A stretch of DNA of 64,000 nt from Hordeum vulgare subsp. vulgare (GCF_904849725.1 NC_058518.1:328684581-328748580), one strand, 5' to 3'. Counted from the first letter of the stretch, positions 10,436-21,628 are shown. Translations and numbers: made by a program. Notes: generated by a model not told the origin, from the sequence alone.

Positions 10436-11958
10436 TTAGGTTATTTTTTTGCACGCGCAACTCGTGCTCCGATCCTTCTCCACGCATTCGCTGTTCGTCT
10501 AGCTGCTGCTCCCGATCTCCTTCTGCTCCAGCCGCTGTTCCCGTCGGTGGATCTCGTCTCCGCCCCCCGCTGGATCCGGTTCCCATCGCTGGATCCCGTC
10601 TCAGCCCCCCGATGGATCCCGTTCCCGTTGCTAGATCCCGTCTCAGCCCCCCGCTGGATCTCGATCCGGCTCGTCCCCTACTGCGGATCGATCCCCACAG
10701 CACTACTCTCGTTCCCTGCTGCGGAGCGCCGTCGGATCCACGGGTCTCTCGAGGGCGCTGCATCTCCTCCGATCCCGATCCGGTTTGTCCCCTGCTGCGG
10801 ATCAATCTCGTGCTTCAGTCAGCGGCGGATCGACGGGTCAACAACATGGCGGCGCCGTTCCAGATCGCCACTCTCGCCGGCCTGCTCTGTGTCGCCCGTC
10901 TCGAGCAGGCAGGTTCACCGACCGCCGTCCCCGGACGTCTCACGTCCGGCTGCTTGATCCAAGATCCCAGTCGTGCCTGCCCTCCACCTCCACGCTGCTC
11001 AACCTCCCTGCTGCTGGCCCAGACAGCTCCTGCACCCACATGGGCAACGCCTGCATCAAAGTTGCATCAACGACGCTACTCCCAGATCGCCCACTATGGC
11101 CGCAACAACATCGCCTCACAGCCCCGGGTGGCTGCTACAAGTCAACCACCCTGCAGCAGGGTCTCCCATCCAGATCGATGCGCTTGGCTGCTGGATAGGG
11201 ATGCTGCTACGTGGTGCTACTATCTATTGCGTTTCCTATTGTGCATTGCTGGTAGTGCTACTATCAGCCACATGGTGCTACTAGACACACCATGGATCTG
11301 GTTTCCGCAGTACGTATGCCCGATTGATTCAGCTACCTATCTTGGTCCACTTCTTGATCTCGTACAAAAATAAAATCTTCATGTTTCTTCCGTTGCCTTC
11401 ACCGCTAGTTTTTTTCCACTGCCATCGCATCCTCATCTAGTTTGTGCTTTCTAGTTTTCTATATTTTCCTCTGCGTCCACCAAATTCGTTGATATTTTGT
11501 GTTTTCTCATGCCATGCGAGTCCACCATACCTTTGTCCGTCGGCCTTTTCTTTGGTCCTGATCCTTTCTATGTAACTTGTGTGGCCTATTTTCCCTTGTT
11601 GTTTTCTATAGGATTTCCTGGACTTCTTTTGCATTGTCGATCTATGTCCATCGTGCCTTATCCGCCGAGCTTCTTTCGTCGACGGTTGTCGTGGACTATG
11701 ATTTTCTGTGCAATGCTTTATTCTCTTGATGTGCCATCTTCTTTTGACTACCCATCTTCTCTTGATACTTATCTTGTATCTTCAGGTGATGCGGTGTCTA
11801 CCTCTGAAGTGCCATCTCTTCGTTATCTCCTTCGGCGACTCGACAAGTTTCGAAGACTCTTCATGCTATGACGACACTCTCAAGACGCGGATTTGGATTA
11901 TCATTTTTTTAGTATTACAATTCTTCAAATGCAATGCTATTGCATACGCTTTGCATTT
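10436..11958 (+). other. Internal region of the TRIM-like element, GC-rich, possible captured sequence
   Basis: The first 700 bases (about 10440-11180) are strikingly GC-rich against the surrounding DNA; the last 600 are T-rich. A 253-codon frame is open at 10612-11373, Pro/Ser/Arg-rich without a recognisable domain, and several overlapping frames are also open, as expected of GC-rich low-complexity DNA. It could be a captured host gene fragment or the long leader of a parent Copia family. I see no gag, RT or integrase motif. Confidence 0.5.
10548..10675 (+). repeat. Tandem repeat, about 42-bp unit
   Basis: About two and a half imperfect copies of a unit of the form CCCCCCGCTGGATCC...GATCCCGTCTCAG, in the GC-rich interior of the TRIM-like element. 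Confidence 0.7.
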
Positions 11959-11970
11959 GAGGGGGGGGGG
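11959..11970 (+). other. PPT of the TRIM-like element
   Basis: GA followed by ten G directly precedes the TGTTAGG start of the 3' LTR. Confidence 0.85.
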
Positions 11971-12128
11971 TGTTAGGAAGTATTAGTATTAGTCTAGGAG
12001 TCCTTATTAGTCTATTAGTATTAGTCTAGGAGTCCTTATTAGTCTATGTTTACTTTCCTTGCACCTCAAGTCATGTGTAATATATATGCCCCTTGGGCCT
12101 TCAATACAGATAAGTTGCTTTCCTAACA
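11971..12128 (+). repeat. 3' LTR of the TRIM-like element (158 bp)
   Basis: Nearly identical to the 5' LTR, differing mainly by a two-base TA contraction, and followed by the TSD ctctt. The near identity points to a fairly recent insertion compared with its decayed host element B. Confidence 0.92.
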
Positions 12129-12934
12129 CTCTTAAATTTTTCTTTAAACAACTTGGCATTTTCATATGCCTGAGTTCTCCATTCATCAAGTGAGCTAATA
12201 TCAAATAACCTCTTCTCACCAGCAAGTTTGAAATCAAAGTTGAGCTCTTTGATTGCCCAATAAGCCTTATGCTCTAGCTCAAGAGGTAAATGACATGCTT
12301 TACCGTAAACCATTTTGTACGAAGACATGCCCATGGGATTTTTATAAGCAGTTCTATAAGCCCACAGTGCATCATCAAGCTTCTTAGACCAATTCTTTCT
12401 AGACCTATTAACAGTCTTTTGCAGAATTAGTTTAATTTCTCTATTACTTAGCTCTACTTGACCACTAGACTGAGGATGATAAGGAGATGCAATTCTATGG
12501 TTGACATCATACTTAGCAAGCGTTTTACGGAAAGCACCATGAATAAAATGTGAACCACCGTCAGTAATTAAATATCTAGGGACTCCAAATCTAGGGAAAG
12601 TAACTTCTTTAAGCATCGTAATAGAGGTGTTGTGATCAGCACTACTAGTTGGGATAGCTTCTACCCACTTAGTAACGTAATCAACAACAACTAGATTGTG
12701 AGTATACCCGTTAGACTTTGGAAAAGGTCCCATATAATCAAAACCCCAAACATCAAATGGTTCAATGACAAGTGAATAATTCATAGGCATTTCCTGATGT
12801 TTACTGATATTACCTATTCTTTGACATTCATCACAAGACAAGACAAACTTACGGGCATCCTTGAAGAGAGTAGGCCAATAAAATCCGGATTGCAATACCT
12901 TGTGTGCAGTTCTATCTCCCGCATGGTGTCCTCC
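12129..12934 (-). pseudogene. Element B pol: integrase catalytic core
   Basis: The minus strand encodes the end of the zinc-binding domain (CDECQRIG) and the D,D-35-E core. Visible landmarks are FDYMGPF with the first Asp, LITDGGSHF with the second, and [16 protein letters not shown] with the Glu. This is a Ty3/Gypsy integrase that would insert the cDNA. The frame is open for about 255 codons and then runs into the TRIM-like insertion. A frameshift around 12900-12960 separates it from the HHCC start that follows RNase H. Confidence 0.88.
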
Positions 12935-13704
12935 TTAAGGCTCAGAGTGACACTTCCGTAGGATCTGTCCATGTTCATGCTCAGGTACACAACGTCTAAT
13001 AACACCATCTACTCCTTCCTTATAAAGGTGAGGATCCTCCCAAAAGTAATGTCTCAAATCAAAGAAGAATTTCTTCTTTTGTTGGTATGTGAAACTAGGT
13101 GGTATATAATTGGCAACAATATAATTTGCATAATCAGCATACCAAGGTGTACTATGTGAATCATTGATCACATTCAATTGTTCATCACGAAAGCTATCAT
13201 CAATAGGTTGTGGGTCATCAAGAACATTCTCCAACCTAGACAAGTTATCTGCCACGGGGTTCTCAACACCCTTCCTGTCAACAACATGCAAATCAAATTC
13301 TTGTAGCAAGAGAACCCATCTGATAAGTCTAGGTTTAGCATATTTCTTTTCCATGAGATACTTAATAGCAGCATGATCAGTGTGAATAGTAACTTTGGAA
13401 TCAACAATATAAGATCTGAACTTTTCACATGCAAACACGACTGCTAAAAATTCCTTTTCAGTAGTAGCATAGTTTCTTTGGGCATTGTCTAGAGTTTTAT
13501 TAGCATAATGAATAACATTCAATTTCTTATCAATCTTTGTCCTAGAACAGCACCAACAACATAATCACTAGCATCACACACAATTTCAAAAGGTAGGTTC
13601 CAATCAGGTGGTTGAACAATAGGTGCAGTTATCAAGGCCTTCTTAATTATTTCAAATGCTTCCTCACAATAATCATCAAAAACAAAAGGAATATCTTTTT
13701 GCAA
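12935..13704 (-). pseudogene. Element B pol: end of RT, RNase H and start of integrase
   Basis: The minus-strand frame 13522-12935 contains the RNase H block [19 protein letters not shown], with the TEKE motif and downstream TDHAAIKYL, then ADNLSRLE, a linker and the first integrase residues. The upstream piece (13704-13519) carries the FVFDDYCEEAF thumb/connection region. A one-base loss near 13530, seen against element E, shifts the frame. Enzymatically dead. Confidence 0.85.
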
Positions 13705-14428
13705 GAGATTGGTAAGAGGCCTAGAAATCTTAGAGAAGTCTTTAATGAACCTTCTATAGAAACCAACATGACCAAGGAAACTTCATATACCTTTGATGTT
13801 TGTAGGGCATGGCATTTTCTCAATCTCATAAACTTTAGCCTTACCGACTTCAATACCTCTTTCAGAAATTTTATGTCCTAAGACGATGCCCTCATTAACC
13901 ATTAAGTGGCACTTCTCCCAATTCAAGACAAGGTTGGTATCTTTACATCTATGGAAAACTCGATCAAGGTTGCTGAGGCAATCATCAAAAGAAGACCCGT
14001 AAATGGAGAAGTCATCCATGAAAACCTCAACAATCTTTTCACAAAAGTCAGAGAATATAGCCATCATACATCTTTGAAAGGTAGCAGGTGCATTACATAA
14101 GCCAAAAGGCATACGTCTATAAGCAAAGGTACCGAAAGGGCAAGTAAAAGTGGTTTTCTCCTGATCAGATTGTGCAACTCGTATTTGGGAGAAACCAAAA
14201 TAACCATCTAGAAAGGAGAAGTGTGTGTGTTTAGACAATCTTTCTAGCATTTGGTCAATAAAAGGAAAAGGGTAATGATCTTTCCTAGTGGCTTTATTCA
14301 ATTTCCTAAAATCAATTACCATCCTATAGCCAGTAACAATCCTCTGTGGGATCAATTCATCTTTATCATTAGGGACAACAGTAATACCTCCCTTCTTAGG
14401 GATGCAATGCACCGGACTCACCCAATCA
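13705..14428 (-). pseudogene. Element B pol: reverse transcriptase palm and fingers
   Basis: The frame 14421-13783 on the minus strand encodes typical Gypsy RT blocks in order: VHCIPKKGG, YRMVIDFRKLNKAT, HYPFPFIDQML, FSFLDGYFGFSQI, FGTFAYRRMPFGLCNAPATFQ and the catalytic FMDDF box. The usual DGYSGF is DGYFGF here. The frame ends at a stop in the IKGI region where element E reads through, so the gene is broken. The lineage (Athila) is inferred from close match to E and from the PBS. Confidence 0.88.
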
Positions 14429-15777
14429 CTATGAGCAATAGGATAGATAATACCTGCTTCCAGGAGCTTTAGTATTTCTTTTTCTGAGTACCTCTTTCAT
14501 CTTAGGATTTAATCTCCGGTGATGATCGGCAACTGGTTTGGAATCAGTGTCGGTTTTAATTTTATGCTGGCATAGAGTGGGACTAATTCCCTTAAGATCA
14601 TCAAGAGTATATCCAATAGCAGCGCGGTGCTTCCTCATAGTTTTCAATAATTTCGTTTCTTCATGCTCTGAAAGGCTAGCACTAATAATAACGGGATATA
14701 TCTCTTTTTCATCAAGATAAGCATACTTAAGAGTATCAGGTAACTGTTTAAGCTCAAACAGAGGATCACCCTTTGGTGGGGGTGGATCTCCAAGTAGTTC
14801 AACAAGCAAATTATTCTTAAGGATAGGGTGTTGTTCAAAGATAACTCTATCTATCTCATTCCTTTCATCCATATGCATATCATTTTCATGCTCAAGCAAG
14901 TATTGCTCTAAAGGATCAGTAGGAGGCACGGCAATAGAAGCTAGAGCAATAATTTCATCCTTACTAGACAATTCTTTTTCATGAGGTTGTCTACCAAACT
15001 TGGAGAAATTGAATTCAAGTGACACACCTTCAAAGCCAATGATGACAGTTTGCTTCTCACAGTCAATGTGAGCATTGGCAGTATTGAGGAAAGGTCTGCC
15101 AAATATGATGGGACAAAAGCTATCTTGTGTGGTAGAAAGAACGAGGAAGTCAGCAGGATACTTAGTTTTACCACACAAGACTTCAACATCTCTAACAATT
15201 CCCAAAGGGCAGATAGTATCCCTATTGGCAAGCTGAATAGTAACATCAATAGATTCCATCTCGACAGGTGCAATCTCGTCTTTAATTTCATCATATAAAG
15301 ATTGAGGTATTGCACTAACACTAGCACCCACGTCACATAAACCATGATAACAATGATCTCCTATCTTAATAGAAACAACAGGCGTGCCAACAACATGCCT
15401 ATGTTTGTCTCTAGCATGAGGTTTAGCAATTCTAACAGCATCTTCACAGAAGTGAATATCATGCCCATCAACATTGTCGGACAGGAGATCTTTGATAATA
15501 GCAATACTAGGTTCAACTTTAACTTGCTCAAGGGGTGTAGGTGTTCTAATGTAGCCCCTACGTATCAGAGTTGAATCTTTAGCATGATCCTTTATTCTAA
15601 CAGGGAAAGGTGGTTTCTCAATGTAAGTACTAGGAACAATAGGATCATTATAAGCAATGACTTTCTCTTCAACTCGATTGGGTTTAACTACATTGACTTC
15701 TATGGAAGGATGATATTTAAACCACTTCTCTTTAGGGAGATTAATATGATCAGCAAATCATTCACATAATGAAGCTA
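14429..15777 (-). pseudogene. Element B gag-pol: protease and linker
   Basis: The minus-strand retropepsin motif CDVGASVSAIPQSL (around 15310-15345) and the second protease landmark CPIIFGRPFL are both present. They are followed by an acidic linker (DPLEQYLLEHEND, PPPPKGDP) and the entry to RT. Upstream, 15345-15777 encodes the Pro/Lys-rich region seen in E but in shifted frames. The catalytic Asp is kept, unlike the neighbouring Gly in E. No continuous frame remains across the RT junction. Confidence 0.8.
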
Positions 15778-16472
15778 CTATCTCAGAGTCAAGTCCATGT
15801 TTAGCGCTAAAATCACAAAAAGTTTTGTTTCAACGAAGGATTTAACGCAATCGAACTTAAGATTCATACCTGACTCCTTACCTTCATAAAACTCCCAATC
15901 TTCAGAGTTGCGTTTAATTATTTCCAATAAATTCCATTTGAAGTCAATGTCTCTCTTCATAAAAGAACCGGTACAAGAAGTGTCAAGCATGGTGCGATTA
16001 TCATGAGAAAGCCGAGCATAGAAGTTCTAAGTAATAATTTCTCTCGAGAGCTCATGGTTGGGGCATGAATATAACATTGACTTAAGCCTCCCCCAAGCTT
16101 GAGCAATACTTTCTCTATCACGAGGCCAAAAATTATAGATATAATTCCGATCACGATGTACCAAATGCATAGGATAAAACTTTTGATGAAATTCCAATTT
16201 CAATCGGTTGTAGTTCCATGATCCAGTATCATCACATCGCCTATACCATGTCAATGCTTTATCCCTCAAAGATAAGGGAAAGATCTTCTTCTTAACCTCA
16301 TCCTCGGGCAAACCTGCAAGCTTAAATAAACCGCAAACTTCATCTACATAGATTAGATTCAAGTCGGAATGTAATGTTCCATCTCCTGTAAAAGGATGAG
16401 CCAACATTTTCTCTAGCATACCCGAAGTAATTTCATAATAAATATTTTCAGTAGGTGCAGTAGGTTGAGGAG
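15778..16472 (-). pseudogene. Element B gag, main part
   Basis: The minus-strand frame 16472-16027 is homologous to the retrotransposon gag domain of E: MLEKMLAHPFTGDG, VCGLFKLAGLPEDEVKKKIFPLSL, ALTWYRRCDD, RLKLEFHQKFYP and RESIAQAWGRLKSML. A CAG-to-TAG change ends it at about 16029 where E reads Gln. The remainder (15990-15778) has a further frameshift. The first 20 or so codons are on the other side of element D (23239-23311). Confidence 0.85.
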
Positions 16473-18036
16473 TGATACGTCTCAAACGTATCTATAATTT
16501 TTGATGGTTTCATGTTGTTATCTTGTCAACTTTGGATGTTTTATATACCTTTTATATCTTTTTTGGGACTAACTTATTAACTCATTGCCAAGTGCCAGTT
16601 CCTGTTTTTTCTGTGTTTTTGACTCTTTTCAGATCTGATTTTGGAACGGAGTCCAAACGGAATAAAATCCCCGAAATGATTTTTTCCAGAACAGAAGAAG
16701 ATCGGGGGACTTGATGGCCAAGGTAGGAGGCCCACAGGGAACCCACAAGCCCTGTGGCCGCGGCCAGGGGGGGGGGGGGCCCGCGGCCACCAGGCTTGTG
16801 GCCTCCCTGGAGCTCCCCTTCCCTAGCTCTTTGGCCTATATATTCCGTAAAATCCCAGAAAAAATCAGGGCGTCCACGAAACCACTTTTCCGCCGCCGCA
16901 AGCTTCCGTTTCCGCGAGATCTCATCTCGAGACCCTTCCTGGTGCCCTGCCGGAGGGGACTTTGGAGCTGGAGGGCTTCTACATCAACATCATCGCCTCT
17001 CCAATGGCTTGTGAGTAGTCTACTTCAAACCTACGGGTCCGTAGTTAGTAGCTAGATGGCTTCTTCTCTCTCTTGGATCTTCAATACAAAGTTCTCCATG
17101 ATCTTCATGGAGATCTATCCGATGTAATCCTCTTTGGCGGTGTGTTTGTCGAGATCCGATGAATTGTGGATTTGTGATCAGATTATCTATGAATTATATT
17201 TGAGTCTTTGTTGATTTCTTATTTGCATGATTTGTTATCCTTGTAAGTCTCTTCGAGTCTTGGATTTTTTGGCCAACTAGATCTATGATTCTTGCAATGG
17301 GAGAAGTGCTTGGTTTTGGGTTCATACCGTGCGGTGACCTTTCCCAGTGACAGAAGGGGCAGCAAGGCATGCATCATGTTGTTGCATCAAGGGTAACAAG
17401 ATGGGCTTTCATCATAGATTTGAGATTGTCCATCTACATCATGTCATGTTGTTAAGGCGTTACTCTGTTCTTATGAACTCAATACACTAGATGCATGCTG
17501 GATAGCGGTCGACGTGTGGAGTAATAGTAGTAGATGCAAAAAGTATCGTTCTACTTGTTTTGGACGTGATGCCTATATGTATGATCATTGCCATAGATAA
17601 CGTCATGACTTTGCGCGGTTCAATCAATTGCTCGACAGTAATTCGTTCACCCACCGTCTACTTGCTTTCATGAGAGAAGCCACTAGTGAACACTACATCC
17701 TCGGGTCTATTCACAACTATCGTCTCCACTTTTACTTTTACTTTGCTTTGTTTACTTTTTGCTTTCAGTTCTCACTTCGCAAACAATCTATAAGGGATTG
17801 ACAACCCCTTCATAGCGTTGGGTGCAAGCTCTTTGTGTTTGTGTAGGTACTTGTGACTTGACACGATCCTCCTACTGTGCTACATCACCCTTCCCTCTTC
17901 AAGGGAACACCAACGCAAGGCTCCAAGGCCGCGGGGGAATCCTTTGCAAATTTGCCAAGGAAGTCCCTATAGGCGTAGCCCGTAGCAGAAGGATTCCCGG
18001 CGCCGTTGCCGGGGAAGGTCTTTTGTTGCCGTAGGA
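16473..18036 (+). repeat. 5' LTR of element D
   Basis: It contains a GC-rich stem-loop (16742-16801) whose loop holds a run of 13 G, then TATATATTCC (16837-16846), the likely core promoter. Compared with the 3' LTR it lacks about 55 bases after 17875, a deletion flanked by CTG on both sides. Near its end it carries a PBS-like copy (17998-18015). The exact end is uncertain by about 10 bases. Confidence 0.8.
17998..18015 (+). other. PBS-like copy inside the LTR of D
   Basis: It matches the functional-position PBS at 18047 in 17 of 18 bases (first base C instead of T), and lies 49 bases upstream of it. The same copy is present in the 3' LTR (23206-23223), so it belongs to the LTR itself. Confidence 0.8.
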
Positions 18037-18046
18037 GAAGTATTTC

Positions 18047-18064
18047 TGGCGCCGTTGCCGGGGA
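18047..18064 (+). other. PBS of element D (tRNA-Asp type)
   Basis: TGGCGCCGTTGCCGGGGA, the primer site typical of Athila-lineage elements, identical to the one in E. Confidence 0.88.
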
Positions 18065-18253
18065 GAGATCAAGTCAAGATCTATCCAAGTAAGTGTCACA
18101 AACTCATCTCTTGCATTTACCTTTTTTGCCAGTTGCCTCTCGTTTTCCTCTCCCCCACCTCACATTTGCCGTTTTCATTTGCCTTTTTGCCGTTCTCTTT
18201 TGCCTATTTCACTCGCTTACTTCCTGCTCGTTTGTGTGTGGGATAGTCCATCA
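18065..18253 (+). other. Leader of element D
   Basis: Non-coding leader closely matching that of element C (25684-25911). It includes a pyrimidine-rich stretch with repeated TTTGCC units around 18160-18206. Confidence 0.75.
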
Positions 18254-18937
18254 ATGGCTAGACCCACCACTCCAAATGATACCCCTGAGAACGAAGTTCT
18301 CAATTTCAAGAAGAATGATGAAGAAAATTTAAAGGACGCTTGGTACAGGATTTGCAATGCTCAAAGTAGATCTACTCGTAAGCAATCCACTACCGTTCTT
18401 CTTCGCAGTTTTTATGTTGGAATCTCTCCTTGGAATAGGTATATTCTTGATACCATCGTAGGCGGGAATTTTTTGGGGAGCCATACTGTTGACTCCTAGG
18501 GAGCTATCATGAATTTGGTAGGCTGACCCCCGCTCATGGTTAATGGAACTACCTTGACCTTGGAACACGTGATGCAAAGGCTTGACGCCATTGAAAACAA
18601 AATTGCCACAATTGAACTTATTGAGGATTTGGATAGAAAGATCCACAATCAAATTACTCAGTACGGATCCAAAGTGGGAATGGTTTTGAAAAATTTAAGG
18701 GAGAAGGAACCTATAGTTAATGATTCCTCTAGAATTGGCAAACTAGAAGATGTCATAACCAACTTGGGTTCCGCTTTTGCCGCTGTGCAAAATACTCCAA
18801 ATCTCACTCTCAAAAAGACCGTCAAGTCTGTTTTTGTTCCTAAAGCTAGTGGTGAGTCATCCAATAAAGATGAAGATCTTAAGATGATAAATGATCACAC
18901 TACTTATGGTTTGAGCACCAAAGATGACTATACGTGA
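18254..18937 (+). pseudogene. Gag-derived ORF of element D with two in-frame stops
   Basis: A single frame of 228 codons starts at ATG 18254 and ends at 18937, interrupted by a TAG near 18497 and a TGA near 18524. The N-terminal part (LKDAWYRICNAQ, VLLRSFYVGISPWNRYIL) is the gag domain of another Athila-type group. A charged, coiled-coil-like segment follows. The last dozen codons (TYGLSTKDDYT) match the C-terminus of the element C gag. Protease, RT and integrase are absent. It looks like a gag module fused to the 3' scaffold of the C family, then decayed. Confidence 0.7.
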
Positions 18938-19381
18938 TTCCAGCACCTTATGCCTAGCTAAGGGCGTTAAACAATAGCGCTTGTTGGGAGGCAACCCAAC
19001 GAATCTATCCTTTTTTGTTTCTGTTTTGTGTTTTCCGCACTTTCATAATTCTGTTATGATTGTGTTTTTTGTGTTTCTTTTGCGTTTGTGCCAAGTGAAA
19101 CCGTTATGATTAGTCTTGGGGATGATTGTTTGGTCATGCTGGAAAAGACAGAAACTTTTTGCTCACGAAAAGAATTTTCAATTTTTTTACGTAAGAGATT
19201 TTGTGTTTATTATTTTTGCTGCTGATTTCTACGCTAATTCTTTAGACTGTCGTAAGTTGTTAGAATTTTTGAAGTACCATAAGTATACGAAGTATACAGA
19301 TTGCTACAAACTGGTCTGCTGTTAACATATTCTGTTTTTGTTGAGTTGGTTGCTTATTTTGATGAAACTATGGATAGTATC

Positions 19382-19394
19382 GGGGGGGGGGGGG
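19382..19394 (+). repeat. G13 homopolymer
   Basis: Thirteen G flanked by TAGTATC and TA(T/C)TAGCCATGGAA. Element C has G12 at the same place (28418-28429) with the same flanks. Confidence 0.9.
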
Positions 19395-19656
19395 TATTAG
19401 CCATGGAAGATTGAAAATAAAGTAACCCAACATCAACATAAGTAGAATTTAAGCTTGCTACAGTACCTAAGGAAGTGGTGATTTGCTTTCTTATACTAAT
19501 GATATCACAAGTTTCTGTTTAAGTTTCGTGTTGTGAAGTTTTCAAGTTTTGGGTGAAGTTCTTATGAACAAAGAGATAAAGAGTGGCAAGAGCTCAAGCT
19601 TGGGGATGCCCAAGGCACCCCAAGTTGATTCAAGGATGCCGAAAAAGCCTAAGCTT

Positions 19657-19681
19657 GGGGATGCCCCGGGAAGGCATCCCC
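19657..19681 (+). other. Stem-loop next to a PPT-like sequence
   Basis: A perfect 9-bp stem GGGGATGCC / GGCATCCCC with a 7-base loop, preceded by AAGCTT. It is conserved in C at 28692-28715. Confidence 0.7.
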
Positions 19682-20758
19682 TCTTTCGTCTTCAATCCAT
19701 CGGTAACGTTACTTGGGGCTATATTTTTATTCACCACATGTTATGTGTTTTGCTTGGAGCGTCTTGTATCGTAGGAGTCTTTTATTTTTGTTGTGTCACA
19801 ATCTTCCTTGCTGCACACCTAGAGAGAGAGACATGCACTCACCGTGATTTTGTCGAGCTTCACTTATATCCTTTCGTTAGACAATTCAGCTCACATGTGT
19901 TTCACTTATATCTTTTGAGCTAGTTGATTTTGCTCTATGTGTTTCACTTCTATCTTTAGAGCACGGAAGCGCATGGCGTGGTAGTCGATATATGCTATGA
20001 AAGTAGTCTCAAAAGGGGTAGTTATCCAAGGGGATATGAAAACTTCCACCTTCATGTGCATTGAGTAGTTAGAGAAGTTTGATTCATCTCAATTAGTTTT
20101 GAGTTGTGGTTGTGGTAATATTGAAGTTATACTAGTAAGGTGTTGTGGATCTAGAAATACTTGTGTTGAAGTTAGTGATTCCCGTAGCATGCACGTATGG
20201 TGAACCGCTATGTGATGAAGTCTGAGCATGATTAGTTTATTGATTGTCATCCTTTGTGTGGCGGTCGGGATCGCGCGATGGTTTATACCTAGCAACCCTT
20301 CCCCTAGGAGTATGCGTTGAATGCTTTGTTTCGATTACTACTAAAACTTTTGCAACGAGTATATGAGTTCTTCATGACTAATGTTGAGTCCATGGTTTAG
20401 ATTCACTTTCACCTTCCACCATCACTATCTTCTTTAGTGCCATTCAACTTTCGCCGGTGCACAAAACCCACCATTAGCCTCCCTCAAAATAGCCACCATA
20501 CCTATCTACTATGGCTTTTTCAAAGCCATTCCGAGATATATTGCCATGCAACTACCACCATGACATGTGCCACCACTTCTACATTGCCATTGCATGATCA
20601 TAAGATAGCTAGCATGATGTTTCCATTGATGTCTATGCCATGCTAGATCATTGTCATGGTACACTACCGAAGGCATTCCCTATAGAGTCATCATTGCTCT
20701 AAGTTTTGAGTTGTAAGTGTGATGATCATCATTGATGGAGCATTGTCCCATGTGAGGA

Positions 20759-20865
20759 AATAAAAGAGGCCAGCGAAGCCCATTTACAAAAAAGAGGCCA
20801 AAGATGCCCACCAAAAAAAAGAGGCCAAAGAGCCCACCAAAAAAATGAGAGAAAAAGAGAGAAGG
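20759..20865 (+). repeat. Short tandem repeat (about 23-28 bp units)
   Basis: About four imperfect copies of AAAAAAGAGGCCAAAGAGCCCA. The matching place in C (29788-29860) has two to three, so the array changes in size. Confidence 0.75.
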
Positions 20866-21628
20866 GACAATGCTACTATCTCCTTTCCACACTTGTGCTT
20901 ATTAAGAACCATGATCTTCATGATTGAGAGTCTCTCGTTTTGTCACCACCTTATAGCTAGTGGGAAATTTTCATTATATAACTTGGCTTGTATATTCCAA
21001 TGATAGGCTTCCTCAAAATTGCCTTAGGTCTTCGTGAGAAAGCATGTTGGATGCACACCCACTAGTTTTCTTTAAGAGTTTTCACATACTCTTAGCTCTA
21101 GTGCATCATTTGTATGGCAATCCCTACTCATTCACATTGATATCTATTGATGAGAATCTCCATAGCTCATTGATATGCCTAGTCAATGTGACCATCTTCT
21201 CCTTGTTTGCCTTGCAACCTCCACCACACTCCATTCCACTTATAGTGCTAAAACCATGGCTCACGCTCATGTATTGCGTGAGAGTTGAAAAGGTTTGAGA
21301 AAGTAAAGGTGTGAAAACAATTACTTGGCCAATACCGAGGTTGTGCATGATTTAAATTCGTTGTGCAAGGATGATAGAGCATAGCCAGACTATATGATTT
21401 TGTAGGGATAACTTTCTTTTGGCCTTGTTATTTTGAAAGTTCATGATTACCTTGCTAGTTTGCTTGAAGTATTATTGTCTCCATGTCAATAGCAAACTAT
21501 TGTTTTGAATCTAACGGATCTGAACATTCACGTCACATAAGAGGAGTTACAAAGGACATCTATGCTAGGTAGCATGAAAGCATCAAAAGTTCATTCTTTA
21601 TCACTTCCCTACTCGAGGATGAGCATGA

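Larger units (their letters stand above)
10263..12128 (+). mobile_element. TRIM-like non-autonomous LTR retrotransposon (1866 bp)
   Basis: Two short LTRs (10263-10422 and 11971-12128) with TGTTAGGAAG...TTTCCTAACA ends flank 1.55 kb without RT or integrase. The PBS TGGTATAAGAGCC follows the 5' LTR and an all-purine PPT precedes the 3' LTR. TSDs are perfect: ctctt at 10258-10262 and 12129-12133. It inserted into the integrase gene of element B. LTR termini and the initiator-Met-type PBS suggest a Copia (Ale/Retrofit-like) partner supplies the enzymes. Confidence 0.88.
18938..21628 (+). other. Element D 3' non-coding region
   Basis: 2.7 kb with no supported gene, colinear with C 27988-30632. 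Landmarks are a GCGCTTGTTGGGAGGCAACCCAA hairpin-like block just after the ORF, a 13-G run (19382-19394), two PPT-like AAGCTTGGGGATGCC copies and a GGGGATGCC/GGCATCCCC stem-loop (19657-19681), and a tandem repeat near 20760-20865. A 124-codon frame at 19549 is not conserved as a frame in C and is not called. Confidence 0.65.

Noticed and set aside
10612..11373. 253-codon frame as a host gene
   Set aside because: It lies wholly inside the TRIM-like element, has low-complexity Pro/Ser/Arg composition with overlapping open frames, and shows no domain. Kept only as possible captured sequence.
18047..18064. PBS sequences as tRNA gene fragments
   Set aside because: Only 18 bases match a tRNA end, each at the correct distance from an LTR; no cloverleaf can be formed.
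19549..19923. 124-codon frame in element D as a gene
   Set aside because: The matching region of element C shifts frame after about 45 codons because of a one-base difference. The PPT-like repeats and stem-loop explain the conservation better than coding does.
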